The translations under genes and the position numbers were made by a program. A stretch of DNA of 64,000 nucleotides from Streptomyces catenulae (GTDB lineage Bacteria; Actinomycetota; Actinomycetes; Streptomycetales; Streptomycetaceae). The notes under the pieces are model-generated. The model saw nothing but the letters and a program-made list of their open reading frames with translations, was not told where the DNA came from and did not search any database. The stretch lies in NCBI RefSeq assembly GCF_000718015.1, contig NZ_JODY01000011.1, forward strand, positions 62,001-126,000, given 5' to 3'. Below, one piece after another: positions 9,138 through 17,100 of the stretch (within the stretch, counting starts at the first letter, position 1; each line of letters begins with the position of its first letter).

Positions 9138-9596
9138 GTGAAGCTGGATTCGATGTACCAGGACGTCATCCTGGACCACTACAAGCACCCGCACGGGCGC
9201 GGTCTTCGGGACGGCGATGCCGAGGTGCACCACACCAACCCCACCTGCGGGGACGAGATCACCCTGCGGGTGCGGTTGGACGGCACGACCGTCGCGGACG
9301 TGTCCTACGACGGCCAGGGCTGCTCCATCAGCCAGGCCAGCGCCTCGGTGCTCAACGACCTGCTGGTCGGCAAGGAGCTGGGGGAGGCGCAGCGGATCCA
9401 GGAGACCTTCCTGGAGCTGATGCAGTCCAAGGGCAAGCTGGAGCCCGACGACGCGATGGAGGAGGTGCTGGAGGACGCCGTGGCGTTCGCCGGTGTCTCG
9501 AAGTACCCGGCACGGGTGAAGTGTGCCCTGCTCAGCTGGATGGCCTGGAAGGACGCCACGGCCAAGGCCCTTTCCGAGGAGGCGACAACCGCATGA
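9138..9596 (+). CDS. sufU: Zinc-dependent sulfur transferase SufU
   Basis: IscU-like partner that accepts persulfide sulfur from SufS. The 152-residue protein has zinc ligands Cys37, Asp39, Cys62 and Cys129 (PTCGD, GCSIS, VKCALL). It shows the SufU-specific insertion between the second and third ligands that separates SufU from IscU. GTG 9138 is the start; AGGACGAGGA lies about 8-18 nt upstream. The stop overlaps the sufT start by 4 nt. Confidence 0.96.
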   Translation: MKLDSMYQDVILDHYKHPHGRGLRDGDAEVHHTNPTCGDEITLRVRLDGTTVADVSYDGQGCSISQASASVLNDLLVGKELGEAQRIQETFLELMQSKGKLEPDDAMEEVLEDAVAFAGVSKYPARVKCALLSWMAWKDATAKALSEEATTA

Positions 9597-9934
9597 CCGA
9601 CACGCCCGAGAACACCCTGACCAAGCCGGCCTCGGAGGAAGAGGTCCGCGAGGCCCTGTACGACGTCGTCGACCCCGAGCTGGGGATCGATGTCGTCAAC
9701 CTCGGCCTGATCTACGGCATCCACATCGACGACGCCAACATCGCCACCATCGACATGACGCTGACGTCCGCGGCCTGCCCGCTGACCGACGTCATCGAGG
9801 ACCAGGCGAAGTCCGCGACGGACGGCATCGTCAACGAGCTGAAGATCAACTGGGTCTGGATGCCCCCGTGGGGTCCCGACAAGATCACCGACGACGGCCG
9901 CGAGCAGCTGCGCGCCCTGGGCTTCAACGTCTGA
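9593..9934 (+). CDS. sufT: SufT, MIP18/DUF59 metal-sulfur cluster biosynthesis factor
   Basis: A 113-residue MIP18-family (DUF59) protein, an auxiliary Fe-S maturation factor. The family signature is VREALYDVVDPELGIDVVNL, followed by MTLTSAACPLTD with the conserved Cys. It is the last gene of the operon, overlapping sufU by 4 nt, and is followed 20 bp later by a strong hairpin. Confidence 0.95.
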   Translation: MTDTPENTLTKPASEEEVREALYDVVDPELGIDVVNLGLIYGIHIDDANIATIDMTLTSAACPLTDVIEDQAKSATDGIVNELKINWVWMPPWGPDKITDDGREQLRALGFNV

Positions 9935-9954
9935 CCGACGCCCCGTCACCCCGT

Positions 9955-9992
9955 ACGGCCGTGCCCTCCGCCACCGCGGAGGGCACGGCCGT
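9955..9992 (+). terminator. Terminator of the suf operon
   Basis: A 16-bp perfect stem (9955-9970 with 9977-9992) closes a 6-nt loop just after sufT. No T tract is present, as is usual in this genus. Confidence 0.85.
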
Positions 9993-10010
9993 CGGTGTGT
10001 GCGGCACCGG

Positions 10011-10032
10011 GATGTGTACATCTGTACGCATC
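10011..10032. promoter_or_regulatory. Predicted TetR operator of the SMR-tetR pair
   Basis: GATGTGTACA at 10011-10020 and TGTACGCATC at 10023-10032 form an inverted repeat with one mismatch around a TC centre. It ends 6 bp before the TAGGCT -10 hexamer of the SMR gene, where it would cover the -35 region. A TetR regulator is encoded by the second gene of the operon, so autorepression is the natural inference. Confidence 0.65.
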
Positions 10033-10038
10033 GCCGGT

Positions 10039-10050
10039 TAGGCTCCCGCC
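10039..10050 (+). promoter_or_regulatory. -10 box for a leaderless SMR transcript
   Basis: TAGGCT at 10039-10044 is followed by six bases and the ATG at 10051. There is no ribosome-binding site, so the transcript probably starts at the A of the ATG. Confidence 0.55.
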
Positions 10051-10371
10051 ATGGGCTATCTGACGCTGGCCGGGGCGATCCTCTCGGAGATCCTGGCGAC
10101 CACCGCGATGAAGTACAGCGACGGCTTCAGCAGGCTGTGGCCCTCGCTCGCCACACTGGTCGGCTATCTCGTCGCCTTCACCCTGCTCGCCCGGACGCTC
10201 AAGACGATGAGCGTCGGCACCGCGTACGCGATCTGGGCCGGGGCCGGTACGGCGGTGATCGCGGCGATCGGCATGATCTTCCTCGGCGAGAGCACCGGCC
10301 CGCTGAAGATCCTCGGGGTGCTGCTGGTCATCGCGGGCGTCGTGGTGCTGCACGTGGGCGGTGCGCACTGA
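10051..10371 (+). CDS. Small multidrug resistance (SMR) efflux protein
   Basis: A 106-residue protein with four membrane helices, the SMR fold. The essential membrane-embedded Glu is in helix 1 (AILSEILATTAMK), and the SMR signature runs through YAIWAGAGTAVIAAIGMI. It acts as a proton-coupled exporter of cationic drugs or guanidinium-type compounds in an antiparallel dimer. The sequence reads closer to EmrE/QacC than to Gdx/SugE, but the substrate class is not certain. Its stop overlaps the tetR start by one base (TGATG). Confidence 0.93.
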   Translation: MGYLTLAGAILSEILATTAMKYSDGFSRLWPSLATLVGYLVAFTLLARTLKTMSVGTAYAIWAGAGTAVIAAIGMIFLGESTGPLKILGVLLVIAGVVVLHVGGAH

Positions 10372-10910
10372 TGGCGCGGCGGCACGACCCAGAGCGGCGG
10401 CAGCGGATCATCGACGCGGCGATCGGCGTGGTCGCGGATCGCGGCATCGCCGGGCTCAGCCACCGCGCGGTCGCCGCGGCCGCCGATGTGCCGCTCGGCT
10501 CGACGACGTACCACTTCGCCACTCTCGACGATCTTCTCGTCGCCGCGTTGGAGCAGGTCAACGCCGGGTGGCTGGCGGACTTCGGCCGCTGGGCGGACGG
10601 GCTGGACGGCGCCGCCCCGGCCGCCGACGACGTGCTGCGGCTGGTCGCCGACACGCTCGCCGGGGACCGTACCCGGGTGACGCTGGAGTACGAGTTGTAT
10701 CTGGCGGCGCTGCGCCACCCCCGGCTGCGGCCGCTGGCCGCCGACTGCCTCGACGAGATGGCCCGGGTGCTCGCCCGCCGCACCGGCGATCTGCCCACCG
10801 CCCGCGCCCTGGTGGCCTTCTCCGACGGGCTGATGCTCCAGCACCTGCTGACCGGCCGGCCCTTCGAACCGGAGGCGCTGCGGGACGGGTTGACGGCGGC
10901 GCTGGTCTGA
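10371..10910 (+). CDS. TetR family repressor, partner of the SMR gene
   Basis: A 179-residue TetR protein. The N-terminal helix-turn-helix (about residues 8-55) contains RIIDAAIGVVADRGIAGLSHRAVA and ends with the typical GSTTYHFATLDDLL. The C-terminal ligand-binding region is short and alpha-helical. It is translationally coupled to the SMR gene. A near-perfect 22-bp palindrome at the SMR promoter is its likely operator, so it probably represses its own operon and releases it when the efflux substrate binds. Confidence 0.92.
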   Translation: MARRHDPERRQRIIDAAIGVVADRGIAGLSHRAVAAAADVPLGSTTYHFATLDDLLVAALEQVNAGWLADFGRWADGLDGAAPAADDVLRLVADTLAGDRTRVTLEYELYLAALRHPRLRPLAADCLDEMARVLARRTGDLPTARALVAFSDGLMLQHLLTGRPFEPEALRDGLTAALV

Positions 10911-11015
10911 GGGCGGGCGTCCGGGCGTTCGCGGTCGGCGGGCGCCGGGCCGGGCGGGCACCGGTCGCCGGGCCCGAGCGATGAGACCGGTTCGCCTCGG
11001 CGGGGGCCCTCCGGT

Positions 11016-11027
11016 TAGGTTTTCGGC
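11016..11027 (+). promoter_or_regulatory. -10 box for a leaderless dapD transcript
   Basis: TAGGTT at 11016-11021 lies exactly six bases before the ATG at 11028, with no ribosome-binding site between. Confidence 0.55.
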
Positions 11028-12017
11028 ATGACCGATGCTGCTACCTCCCGTACGACCGGCGCCGTCGCCGCCGGGCTCGCCACCGTCACGCCCGACGGCA
11101 CCGTCCTCGACACCTGGTTCCCCGCGCCCGCCCTGGACGCCGCGCCCGGCCCGGCCGGTACCGAGCGGCTGACCGCCGAGCAGGCGGCCGAACTGCTGGG
11201 CGAGGCCGCGCCGCAGGCCGTCGGGGTGGACCCGGTCCGCGGTGTCGAGGTCGTGGCCGTCCGCACGGTCATCGCCTCGCTCGACGACAAGCCGCTCGAC
11301 GCGCACGACGTCTACCTCCGCCTCCACCTGCTCAGCCACCGGCTCGTGGCGCCGCACGGCCTGAGCCTGGAGGGCCAGTTCGGGCTGCTGGCGAACGTCG
11401 CCTGGACCTCGCTCGGCCCGGTCGCCGTCGACCAGGTGGAGACGGTCCGCCTCCACGCCCGCGCCGCGGGCAAGCACCTCCAGGTCACCAGCGTCGACAA
11501 GTTCCCGCGGATGACCGACTACGTCGCGCCCGCCGGGGTGCGGATCGCCGACGCCGACCGGGTGCGCCTGGGCGCCCACCTCGCGGCCGGCACCACCGTC
11601 ATGCACGAGGGCTTCGTCAACTTCAACGCCGGTACGCTCGGCACCTCCATGGTCGAGGGCCGGATCAGCGCGGGCGTCGTCATCGGTGACGGCTCCGACA
11701 TCGGCGGCGGCGCCTCCACCATGGGCACCCTCTCCGGCGGCGGCAAGCAGATCATCGCCATCGGCGAGCGCTGCCTGCTCGGCGCCGAGTCCGGCATCGG
11801 CATCGCCCTCGGCGACGAGTGCGTCGTCGAGGCCGGTCTCTACGTCACCGCCGGGACCCGCGTCACGCTCCCCGACGGCCAGGTCGTCAAGGCACTGGAG
11901 CTGTCCGGCGCCGACAACATCCTCTTCCGCCGCAACTCCACCACCGGAGTCGTCGAGGCCCGCCCGAACAAGGCGACGTGGGGCGGCCTCAACGAGGTGC
12001 TGCACAGCCACAACTGA
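11028..12017 (+). CDS. dapD: 2,3,4,5-tetrahydropyridine-2,6-dicarboxylate N-succinyltransferase DapD
   Basis: Succinyl-CoA-dependent step of diaminopimelate/lysine synthesis, which also feeds peptidoglycan. The 329-residue protein is the actinobacterial DapD type. The N-terminal half is alpha/beta; the C-terminal half is a left-handed beta-helix of hexapeptide repeats ([40 protein letters not shown]). It stands alone between two hairpins and appears to be a single-gene transcript with a leaderless start. Confidence 0.95.
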   Translation: MTDAATSRTTGAVAAGLATVTPDGTVLDTWFPAPALDAAPGPAGTERLTAEQAAELLGEAAPQAVGVDPVRGVEVVAVRTVIASLDDKPLDAHDVYLRLHLLSHRLVAPHGLSLEGQFGLLANVAWTSLGPVAVDQVETVRLHARAAGKHLQVTSVDKFPRMTDYVAPAGVRIADADRVRLGAHLAAGTTVMHEGFVNFNAGTLGTSMVEGRISAGVVIGDGSDIGGGASTMGTLSGGGKQIIAIGERCLLGAESGIGIALGDECVVEAGLYVTAGTRVTLPDGQVVKALELSGADNILFRRNSTTGVVEARPNKATWGGLNEVLHSHN

Positions 12018-12035
12018 CCGGCCCCGGCCGTGTGC

Positions 12036-12075
12036 CGCGGACGCCCCCGTACCGCCTGGTACGGGGGCGTCCGCG
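12036..12075 (+). terminator. Terminator after dapD
   Basis: An 18-bp perfect stem (12036-12053 with 12058-12075) with a 4-nt loop, 18 bp after the dapD stop. Confidence 0.88.
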
Positions 12076-12125
12076 TGCCCGCGCGCGGTTGTCCACAGCC
12101 CTACCGGCCGGGCGCGGGCCGAACG

Positions 12126-12138
12126 TAGGGTTTGCGGC
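12126..12138 (+). promoter_or_regulatory. -10 box for a leaderless EI24 gene transcript
   Basis: TAGGGT at 12126-12131 is seven bases before the ATG at 12139, matching the spacing seen at the SMR and dapD starts. Confidence 0.5.
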
Positions 12139-13014
12139 ATGCGTGATCTTGCGGCGGGGATGCGGTATCTGGTCAGGGGACAGCGGTGGGTCGCCGGGCA
12201 CGGGCGGTGGTGGGGGTTCGGGATGATCCCGGCGCTCATCGCCCTGGTGCTCTACGGCGCGGCGCTGACCGTGCTCGCGCTCTTCGCCGGGGACCTCGCG
12301 GCCTGGGCCACGCCGTTCGCGGACGGCTGGGGCGCGCCGTGGCAGGGGCTGCTGCGCGGCCTGTTCACGGCGCTGCTCGTCGCCGGGGGGCTGCTGCTCT
12401 CGGTGCTGACGTTCACGGCCGTGACGCTGCTGATCGGCGACCCGTTCTACGAGTCCCTGTCGGAGCGGGTCGAGGAGTCCGAGGGGCACTGCCCGAGCGC
12501 CCCGGACCGGTCGCTGTGGCGGGAGATCTGGATCGCGCTCCGCGACAGCGTCCATGTGCTGCTGCGTGCGGCGCCGTTCGGCATCGCGCTGTTCGTGCTG
12601 GGCTTCCTGCCGTTCGTCGGGCAGACCGTCGTCCCGGCCGTCGGGTTCTGCGTCTCCGGTTTCTTCCTCGCCGTCGAGCTGACGTCGGTGGCGATGCAGC
12701 GCCGCGACATACCCGTGCGGGAGCGGCTGCGGCTGCTCGGCGGCCGCAAGGCGCTCGCCGTCGGCTTCGGCACCCCCGTCGTCCTGCTGTTCCTCATACC
12801 CTTCGCCGCGGTGTTCCTGATGCCGGGCGCGGTGGCCGGGGCGACGCTGCTGGTACGCGATCTGGCGCTCGGGGAGTCGGATCCGGGGGCGGCGGACGGG
12901 CCGGGCGCCGAGGTGCCGGTGGGTGCCGGGGTGCCGCCGGTGGCCGGGGCGTCCGCCGCGGGAGGCGGGTTCGGGCCGCCGCCCGCGCCGTTCACCCCGG
13001 GCCCGGGGGCCTGA
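12139..13014 (+). CDS. EI24 domain-containing membrane protein (CysZ-like)
   Basis: A 291-residue integral membrane protein of the EI24/CysZ family. The N-terminal amphipathic RYLVRGQRWVAGHGRWWGFG precedes helix 1, and about five to six helices follow. Conserved family features are LLIGDPFYESLSERVE after the second hairpin and FFLAVELTSVAMQRR. The last 45 residues are Pro/Gly/Ala-rich and presumably cytosolic. EI24/CysZ relatives include sulfate channels, but the actinobacterial members are uncharacterised, so no substrate is assigned. The start is supported by a leaderless promoter. Confidence 0.88.
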   Translation: MRDLAAGMRYLVRGQRWVAGHGRWWGFGMIPALIALVLYGAALTVLALFAGDLAAWATPFADGWGAPWQGLLRGLFTALLVAGGLLLSVLTFTAVTLLIGDPFYESLSERVEESEGHCPSAPDRSLWREIWIALRDSVHVLLRAAPFGIALFVLGFLPFVGQTVVPAVGFCVSGFFLAVELTSVAMQRRDIPVRERLRLLGGRKALAVGFGTPVVLLFLIPFAAVFLMPGAVAGATLLVRDLALGESDPGAADGPGAEVPVGAGVPPVAGASAAGGGFGPPPAPFTPGPGA

Positions 13015-13019
13015 CGGGG

Positions 13020-13074
13020 CCCGGGGCGCGGGCGGCCTCGCGGCGGCCCGCCGACCGGTCACCGGCGCCCCGGG
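13020..13074. terminator. Bidirectional terminator between convergent genes
   Basis: CCCGGGGCGC at 13020-13029 pairs with GCGCCCCGGG at 13065-13074 around a GC-rich, further foldable loop, between the EI24 gene and the nuclease gene. Confidence 0.6.
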
Positions 13075-13083
13075 CGGGGTGGC

Positions 13084-14931
13084 TCAGGGGCGGATCCGCA
13101 GTACCTGCGGGTCGTGGTCGCTGGCCTGGTCGGCGTACTCCGCGTTGAGGTGCACCACGTCGTAGTCGGTCTTGCTCAGCTGCGGGCTGGTGAGCATGTG
13201 GTCGAGGACCTGGGAGTTGCCGGAGTAGACATAGCCGTAGCGCTCGGCGCGGGGCAGTCCGTTGACCTGGTCGGTGAGGACGCCGCCCGCGGTGAGGGTC
13301 TTCAGGGCGGGGGAGAACTGGTAGTCGTTGAGGTCACCGGCGACGACCACCTCGGCCTTGGCATCCTTGGCCAGCAGGCCCTTGACGAAGGTGTTCACCA
13401 GACCGGCCTGGGCGGTGCGCTGCTTCTCGGAGCTGCGGGCGGGCTGCTGGAAACGGCTGTCGAGGCCCTGGTCGCCGCCCTTGGAGTTGAAGTGGTTGGC
13501 GACGACGAAGAACCGGCGCTCCGGGTGGCCCTTGACGGCGAACTGGCCCACCAGCGGCTTACGGCTGTCCTGCCACGCCGGGTCGGTCGGCGCGATCCGC
13601 CCGGGGGAGGCGGAGAGCGTCGCCCGGCCGTGGTCGGCGCGGGGCTCGACGGGGGTGGTGGCGTCGCCGCCGGGGATGTCGGTGAAGCTCACCTTCGCGG
13701 GGTTGTAGAGGAAGGCGACGCGGATGTTGCCGCCGGGCTGGCCGCCGTCCTTGTCGTTCTCCGGGTCGATCTGCCGCCACTCGTAGGCGGGGCCGCCCGC
13801 CGCTTTCACGGCGGCGGTCAGCTTCTTCAGGGTGGCGTCCGCGGCGACGGTGCCGTCGTCGGTCGGCCCGCTGTTGTCCTGGACCTCCTCCAGGGCCACC
13901 ACGTCCGGCCCGGCGAGGTTCTTGACCAGGCCCTTCGCCAGCCGGTCGAACTTGGCCTGCGGGGTGGCGGGGGAGAGGTTCTCGACGTTGTACGTCGCGA
14001 CGGCCACCTCACCGGGCTTCGAGGCGCGGGTGGTCTCGGGCGCCGGAGCCTTGCCGGTGACCTTCCCCAGCGCGGTGGCCTGGAGGGTGTAGCCGCCGAA
14101 GTTGTCGTAGTCCAGCGGGCCTTCGGTGGTGCCGCCGAGGGTGGTGCCGACATCGGCCACCGGGAAGGGGTCCGTGTCGAGCGGCAGCAGCGAACCGATC
14201 TTGATCCGGGCCGGGTTGGGATCGGCGTACGAACCGTAGAGGACGCCGCCGCGAGCGGTGCGGGAGTGCTTCGGGTCGGCGGTGACCCACAGTTCGTGGT
14301 GGGCGTTGGTCGGGCCGACGACGGGGGCGTCGGCGACCGAGACCCGCATGCCCTCCAGGGACTCGTAGCGGTCCAGGGCGTAGGAGCGGGGGCGCAGCGG
14401 CAGCGACTCGATGCTGCCGCCGTCCGCGTCGGGGGCGTAGGCGGCAGGTATCGCGGCGGCGTCGAGGCGGACGGCGGCGGGCAGCGGTTGGCCGGACGCG
14501 GTGACCTGCCAGGTGGCGCCGGTCAGCTCGGTGACGGACTGGAGCCCGGCGTCCTTGCCGCCCGGGTAGTACTCCTCGACCGTGCCGTCGACGGTGACCG
14601 CGTCACCGACGGCGACCTGCGGTGTCGTCTTCCCGGTGAAGACGAAGAGCGCCTCGCTGGTCGCCGGGTCGTCGTCCGGCTTCGGGTCCTGCACCCAGAA
14701 GCCGCGGGCGGAGCCGAAGGTGCGCAGCGCGGTGACGACGCCCGGCACCCCGGAGACCTGCTTCCCGGCGAGCGGGGAGAGGCGGGTGGTGCCCTGGATG
14801 TCGTGGATGCGGGTACCGGCGGCGTGGGCGGTCTGCGGGAGCACCACCAGTCCGGCGGCGAGGGCGGCGGCCACCGCGGCGGCGACGGTGACCGGTCTGC
14901 GGAGCGGACGGCGGGACGGCGAGGACGGCAT
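13084..14931 (-). CDS. Secreted endonuclease/exonuclease/phosphatase family protein (ExeM-like nuclease)
   Basis: A 615-residue extracellular nuclease. A Sec signal peptide ends near residue 38 (twin Arg run, hydrophobic core, AHA cleavage region). Residues about 40-170 form an OB-fold-like domain (IHDIQGTTRLSPLAG, GFWVQDP) as in ExeM/NucH extracellular DNases. The EEP catalytic domain runs from about residue 310 with ATYNVENL, VVALEEVQDN, VVAGDLNDYQ and the terminal ASDHDP motif, giving the metal and catalytic residues. It probably degrades extracellular DNA for phosphate or during development. Monocistronic. Confidence 0.92.
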   Translation of the reverse strand: MPSSPSRRPLRRPVTVAAAVAAALAAGLVVLPQTAHAAGTRIHDIQGTTRLSPLAGKQVSGVPGVVTALRTFGSARGFWVQDPKPDDDPATSEALFVFTGKTTPQVAVGDAVTVDGTVEEYYPGGKDAGLQSVTELTGATWQVTASGQPLPAAVRLDAAAIPAAYAPDADGGSIESLPLRPRSYALDRYESLEGMRVSVADAPVVGPTNAHHELWVTADPKHSRTARGGVLYGSYADPNPARIKIGSLLPLDTDPFPVADVGTTLGGTTEGPLDYDNFGGYTLQATALGKVTGKAPAPETTRASKPGEVAVATYNVENLSPATPQAKFDRLAKGLVKNLAGPDVVALEEVQDNSGPTDDGTVAADATLKKLTAAVKAAGGPAYEWRQIDPENDKDGGQPGGNIRVAFLYNPAKVSFTDIPGGDATTPVEPRADHGRATLSASPGRIAPTDPAWQDSRKPLVGQFAVKGHPERRFFVVANHFNSKGGDQGLDSRFQQPARSSEKQRTAQAGLVNTFVKGLLAKDAKAEVVVAGDLNDYQFSPALKTLTAGGVLTDQVNGLPRAERYGYVYSGNSQVLDHMLTSPQLSKTDYDVVHLNAEYADQASDHDPQVLRIRP

Positions 14932-15101
14932 GGTGGCGCCTCCGGAGGGGGGAAGGAGTGGGTGCGGAGTGGGGGGTGGGCGCGTGATCCGCGCCTTCTA
15001 CGCGCGTCAATCTCTTGTGTGCCCAGGGGAGTTGTCAAGGTGTTCCGGATGACCGGGAGAGGGCCGCGGGGTGAACCGTCCGGCATGCGGGGAATTCCGT
15101 C

Positions 15102-15107
15102 TACGCT
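15102..15107 (+). promoter_or_regulatory. Possible -10 box upstream of the 494-residue unknown gene
   Basis: TACGCT fits the TANNNT pattern. It lies 44 bp before the ATG at 15151, leaving room for a leader that carries GAGGAG. Confidence 0.35.
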
Positions 15108-15150
15108 GGGGCGCGCACGAGCCGAAGTCCTCCGAGGAGCTGAGCCCCAG

Positions 15151-16635
15151 ATGTCCGCAGACCGCCCGACCCTGCCGCCGGTGCGGCTGCACTCCGATGC
15201 GGAACTGGCCCGGGACGCGCTGAGCGCCCCCTTGATGGCGCGGGCGGCGCAGCTCGCCCGCTGGGCCGAGCGGGGTGTCCCCGTCGGCGTCGGCGGCGAG
15301 ATCCTTCAGGAGTCGCTCGGCGCCGCCACCGAGCACCTGGGCCTCACCGCCGACGAGGACGGCCCCGGGCTCACCGCCGAGGCGTGGCAGCTCGCCGTCG
15401 ACACCGGCCTCGTCGAGGTCGAGGAGACCGAGGAGACCGGCGAGGAGGACGCGGAGGACGGCGCCGCCGTCGGTCTGGCCAAGCCCGGTGAGGAGCTGGC
15501 GCAGCTCACCGGCGGCAGCCCGCGGGACGTTCTCGACATCTGGCTCGGCGGCATGGAGACGGTCCTCGCCGACGCGGTCGCCCCGGACCTCGCCGACCTC
15601 GCCGATCAGCTCGCCGACGGCGGCGAACTGGACCTCGACGCCCTCGACTGGAACCCGGAGGAGGAGGCCGAACTCCTCGACGGGATCCTCGGCAACCTCT
15701 ACCTGCTCACCGCGCTCGGCGACGAGCCCGGCCAGAGCGTGCCGCTGCCCGCGCTCGCCGCCTCCATGATCGTCCCTGATGACATGGACGAGCCGACCGA
15801 CGACATCCTCGAAGAGGTCTCCGAGGCGATGATGCGCCTGGACGATCAGTTCCGGGTGCTGGAGCCCATCGGTCTGGTGGCGTACCAGCCGGTCGACGAG
15901 GCGCTCATCGAGGAGCTGGACGACGCGGGCGACACCGTCCGCGCCGCCGAGCCGCTGACCGACGAGGACGTCACCCGCTACGGCATGGTCCGGCTGACCC
16001 CGCTCGGCGTCTACGCGGTCCGCGCCCGGATGCAGGAGGCGGGCGTGTACGCCCCGGCCGTCGGCGATCTGCGGGACGCCGCCGCCGGGACGCTGCTGGA
16101 GGAGCTGCCCGACTACCCCGAGGACCTGGCGCGGGAGGAGTCCGAGCAGTGGCTCGCGCCCCGTACGCCGTCGGCCGCCGCGGGGGAGCTGCTGGTGGCG
16201 GCCCGCGGTGACGACGAGCGGGCCCCGCTGCGGCGGCTCGCCGCGCAGCAGACGCTGGCGCTGGTCGGCGCGGAGGCGGAGCCCGCGTTCCGGGAGGTGC
16301 TGGACGACCGGCAGCTGGGCGGGCTGGCCCGGGTCTGGCTGGCCGAGCGGGGGCTCGCCGACATCCCCGAGCCGTCCCAGGACATGATCTTCTGGCTCAC
16401 CGTCGACACCATCGCCGCCCAGCTGGGCACGGACGAGGAGGACACCGAGGAGCTGCGCGACCTGGTCGTGGGGCTGACCGGCCAGCACAGCGGCTTCTTC
16501 GACGCGGTCTGGCGGGTGGACCACCCGGCGACCGCCGACGTCCTGGAGGCGATGGGCCGACTGCACCCCGACCGCAAGGCCGCCAAGGAGGCACGCAAGG
16601 CCGCCTACAAGGCGCGATCGCGCGCGGCGAACTGA
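15151..16635 (+). CDS. Conserved Streptomyces protein of unknown function (paralogue of the gene at 55533)
   Basis: A 494-residue soluble, acidic, largely helical protein. I recognise no catalytic motif. An acidic cluster (EEVEETEETGEEDAEDG, about residues 87-110) interrupts the first third, and the basic C-terminus (RKAAKEARKAAYKARSRAAN) ends it. It shares its plan with the product at 55533-56966: an LARWAERG / LAHWADGA opening, a WLTVDT / WLWVDT motif near the end, a DVLEAMGRLHPD / QVLVALAAAHPD segment and a basic tail. ATG 15151 follows GAGGAG by 9 nt. Function unknown. Confidence 0.85.
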   Translation: MSADRPTLPPVRLHSDAELARDALSAPLMARAAQLARWAERGVPVGVGGEILQESLGAATEHLGLTADEDGPGLTAEAWQLAVDTGLVEVEETEETGEEDAEDGAAVGLAKPGEELAQLTGGSPRDVLDIWLGGMETVLADAVAPDLADLADQLADGGELDLDALDWNPEEEAELLDGILGNLYLLTALGDEPGQSVPLPALAASMIVPDDMDEPTDDILEEVSEAMMRLDDQFRVLEPIGLVAYQPVDEALIEELDDAGDTVRAAEPLTDEDVTRYGMVRLTPLGVYAVRARMQEAGVYAPAVGDLRDAAAGTLLEELPDYPEDLAREESEQWLAPRTPSAAAGELLVAARGDDERAPLRRLAAQQTLALVGAEAEPAFREVLDDRQLGGLARVWLAERGLADIPEPSQDMIFWLTVDTIAAQLGTDEEDTEELRDLVVGLTGQHSGFFDAVWRVDHPATADVLEAMGRLHPDRKAAKEARKAAYKARSRAAN

Positions 16636-17100
16636 GGCCGCGCGGGGCGGAGACGGCGCGGAGACGCGGACGGCCGGGAGAGTCCGGTACGGCGGGCGGC
16701 GTGGGCACGAGGGTGTCGGCGCCGCCCGTTGGCGTTCCCGGGGAGCGGGAGGGGGAGGGGGAGGGGGAGGGGTGGCGCCGGGGTGTGGGCGGGTGGTGGA
16801 GGTGCTGCGGGGCCGGTCCGGACGGGGCATGGCCGGTCGCCCGGGGCCGGGGCAGGGCCCGGGCCTCGGGCGAGGTGAGCGGCGGGAGCCCGGAACCCGG
16901 CGGCGGCTGAGCCTCGTGCACGCCCCCGGCCGCTCGGCCGCCCGGTCACAGGCGGTTGCCCGGCCGCCCGGCGCTCCGGCTGCATGTGCCGACGCCCCGC
17001 TTCCGGCCCGTCGTGCCCCGTTCAACTCCCGTTCGCGGGCGGGCGGGAACGTGTGCCCCGTAGCCGTACGGGACCGAATCGGGCCGTCCAGGAGATGACC
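16636..17100. other. 465-bp intergenic gap
   Basis: No gene is convincing here. It holds the G-run repeat at 16747-16772 and, at its end, the GGAG ribosome-binding site of the PhoX-like gene. No clear terminator was seen after the upstream gene. Confidence 0.6.
16747..16772 (+). repeat. G-run tandem repeat, possible G-quadruplex
   Basis: A 6-nt GGGGGA unit is repeated about four times, giving five runs of at least three G separated by single A bases on the plus strand. This meets the usual G-quadruplex pattern, with one-base loops. Confidence 0.7.

Noticed and set aside
7794..9233. Long open frame on the minus strand opposite sufS
   Set aside because: High-GC third positions keep the opposite strand open. 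The product is Val/Asp/Gly-rich with no family pattern, while sufS is unmistakable.
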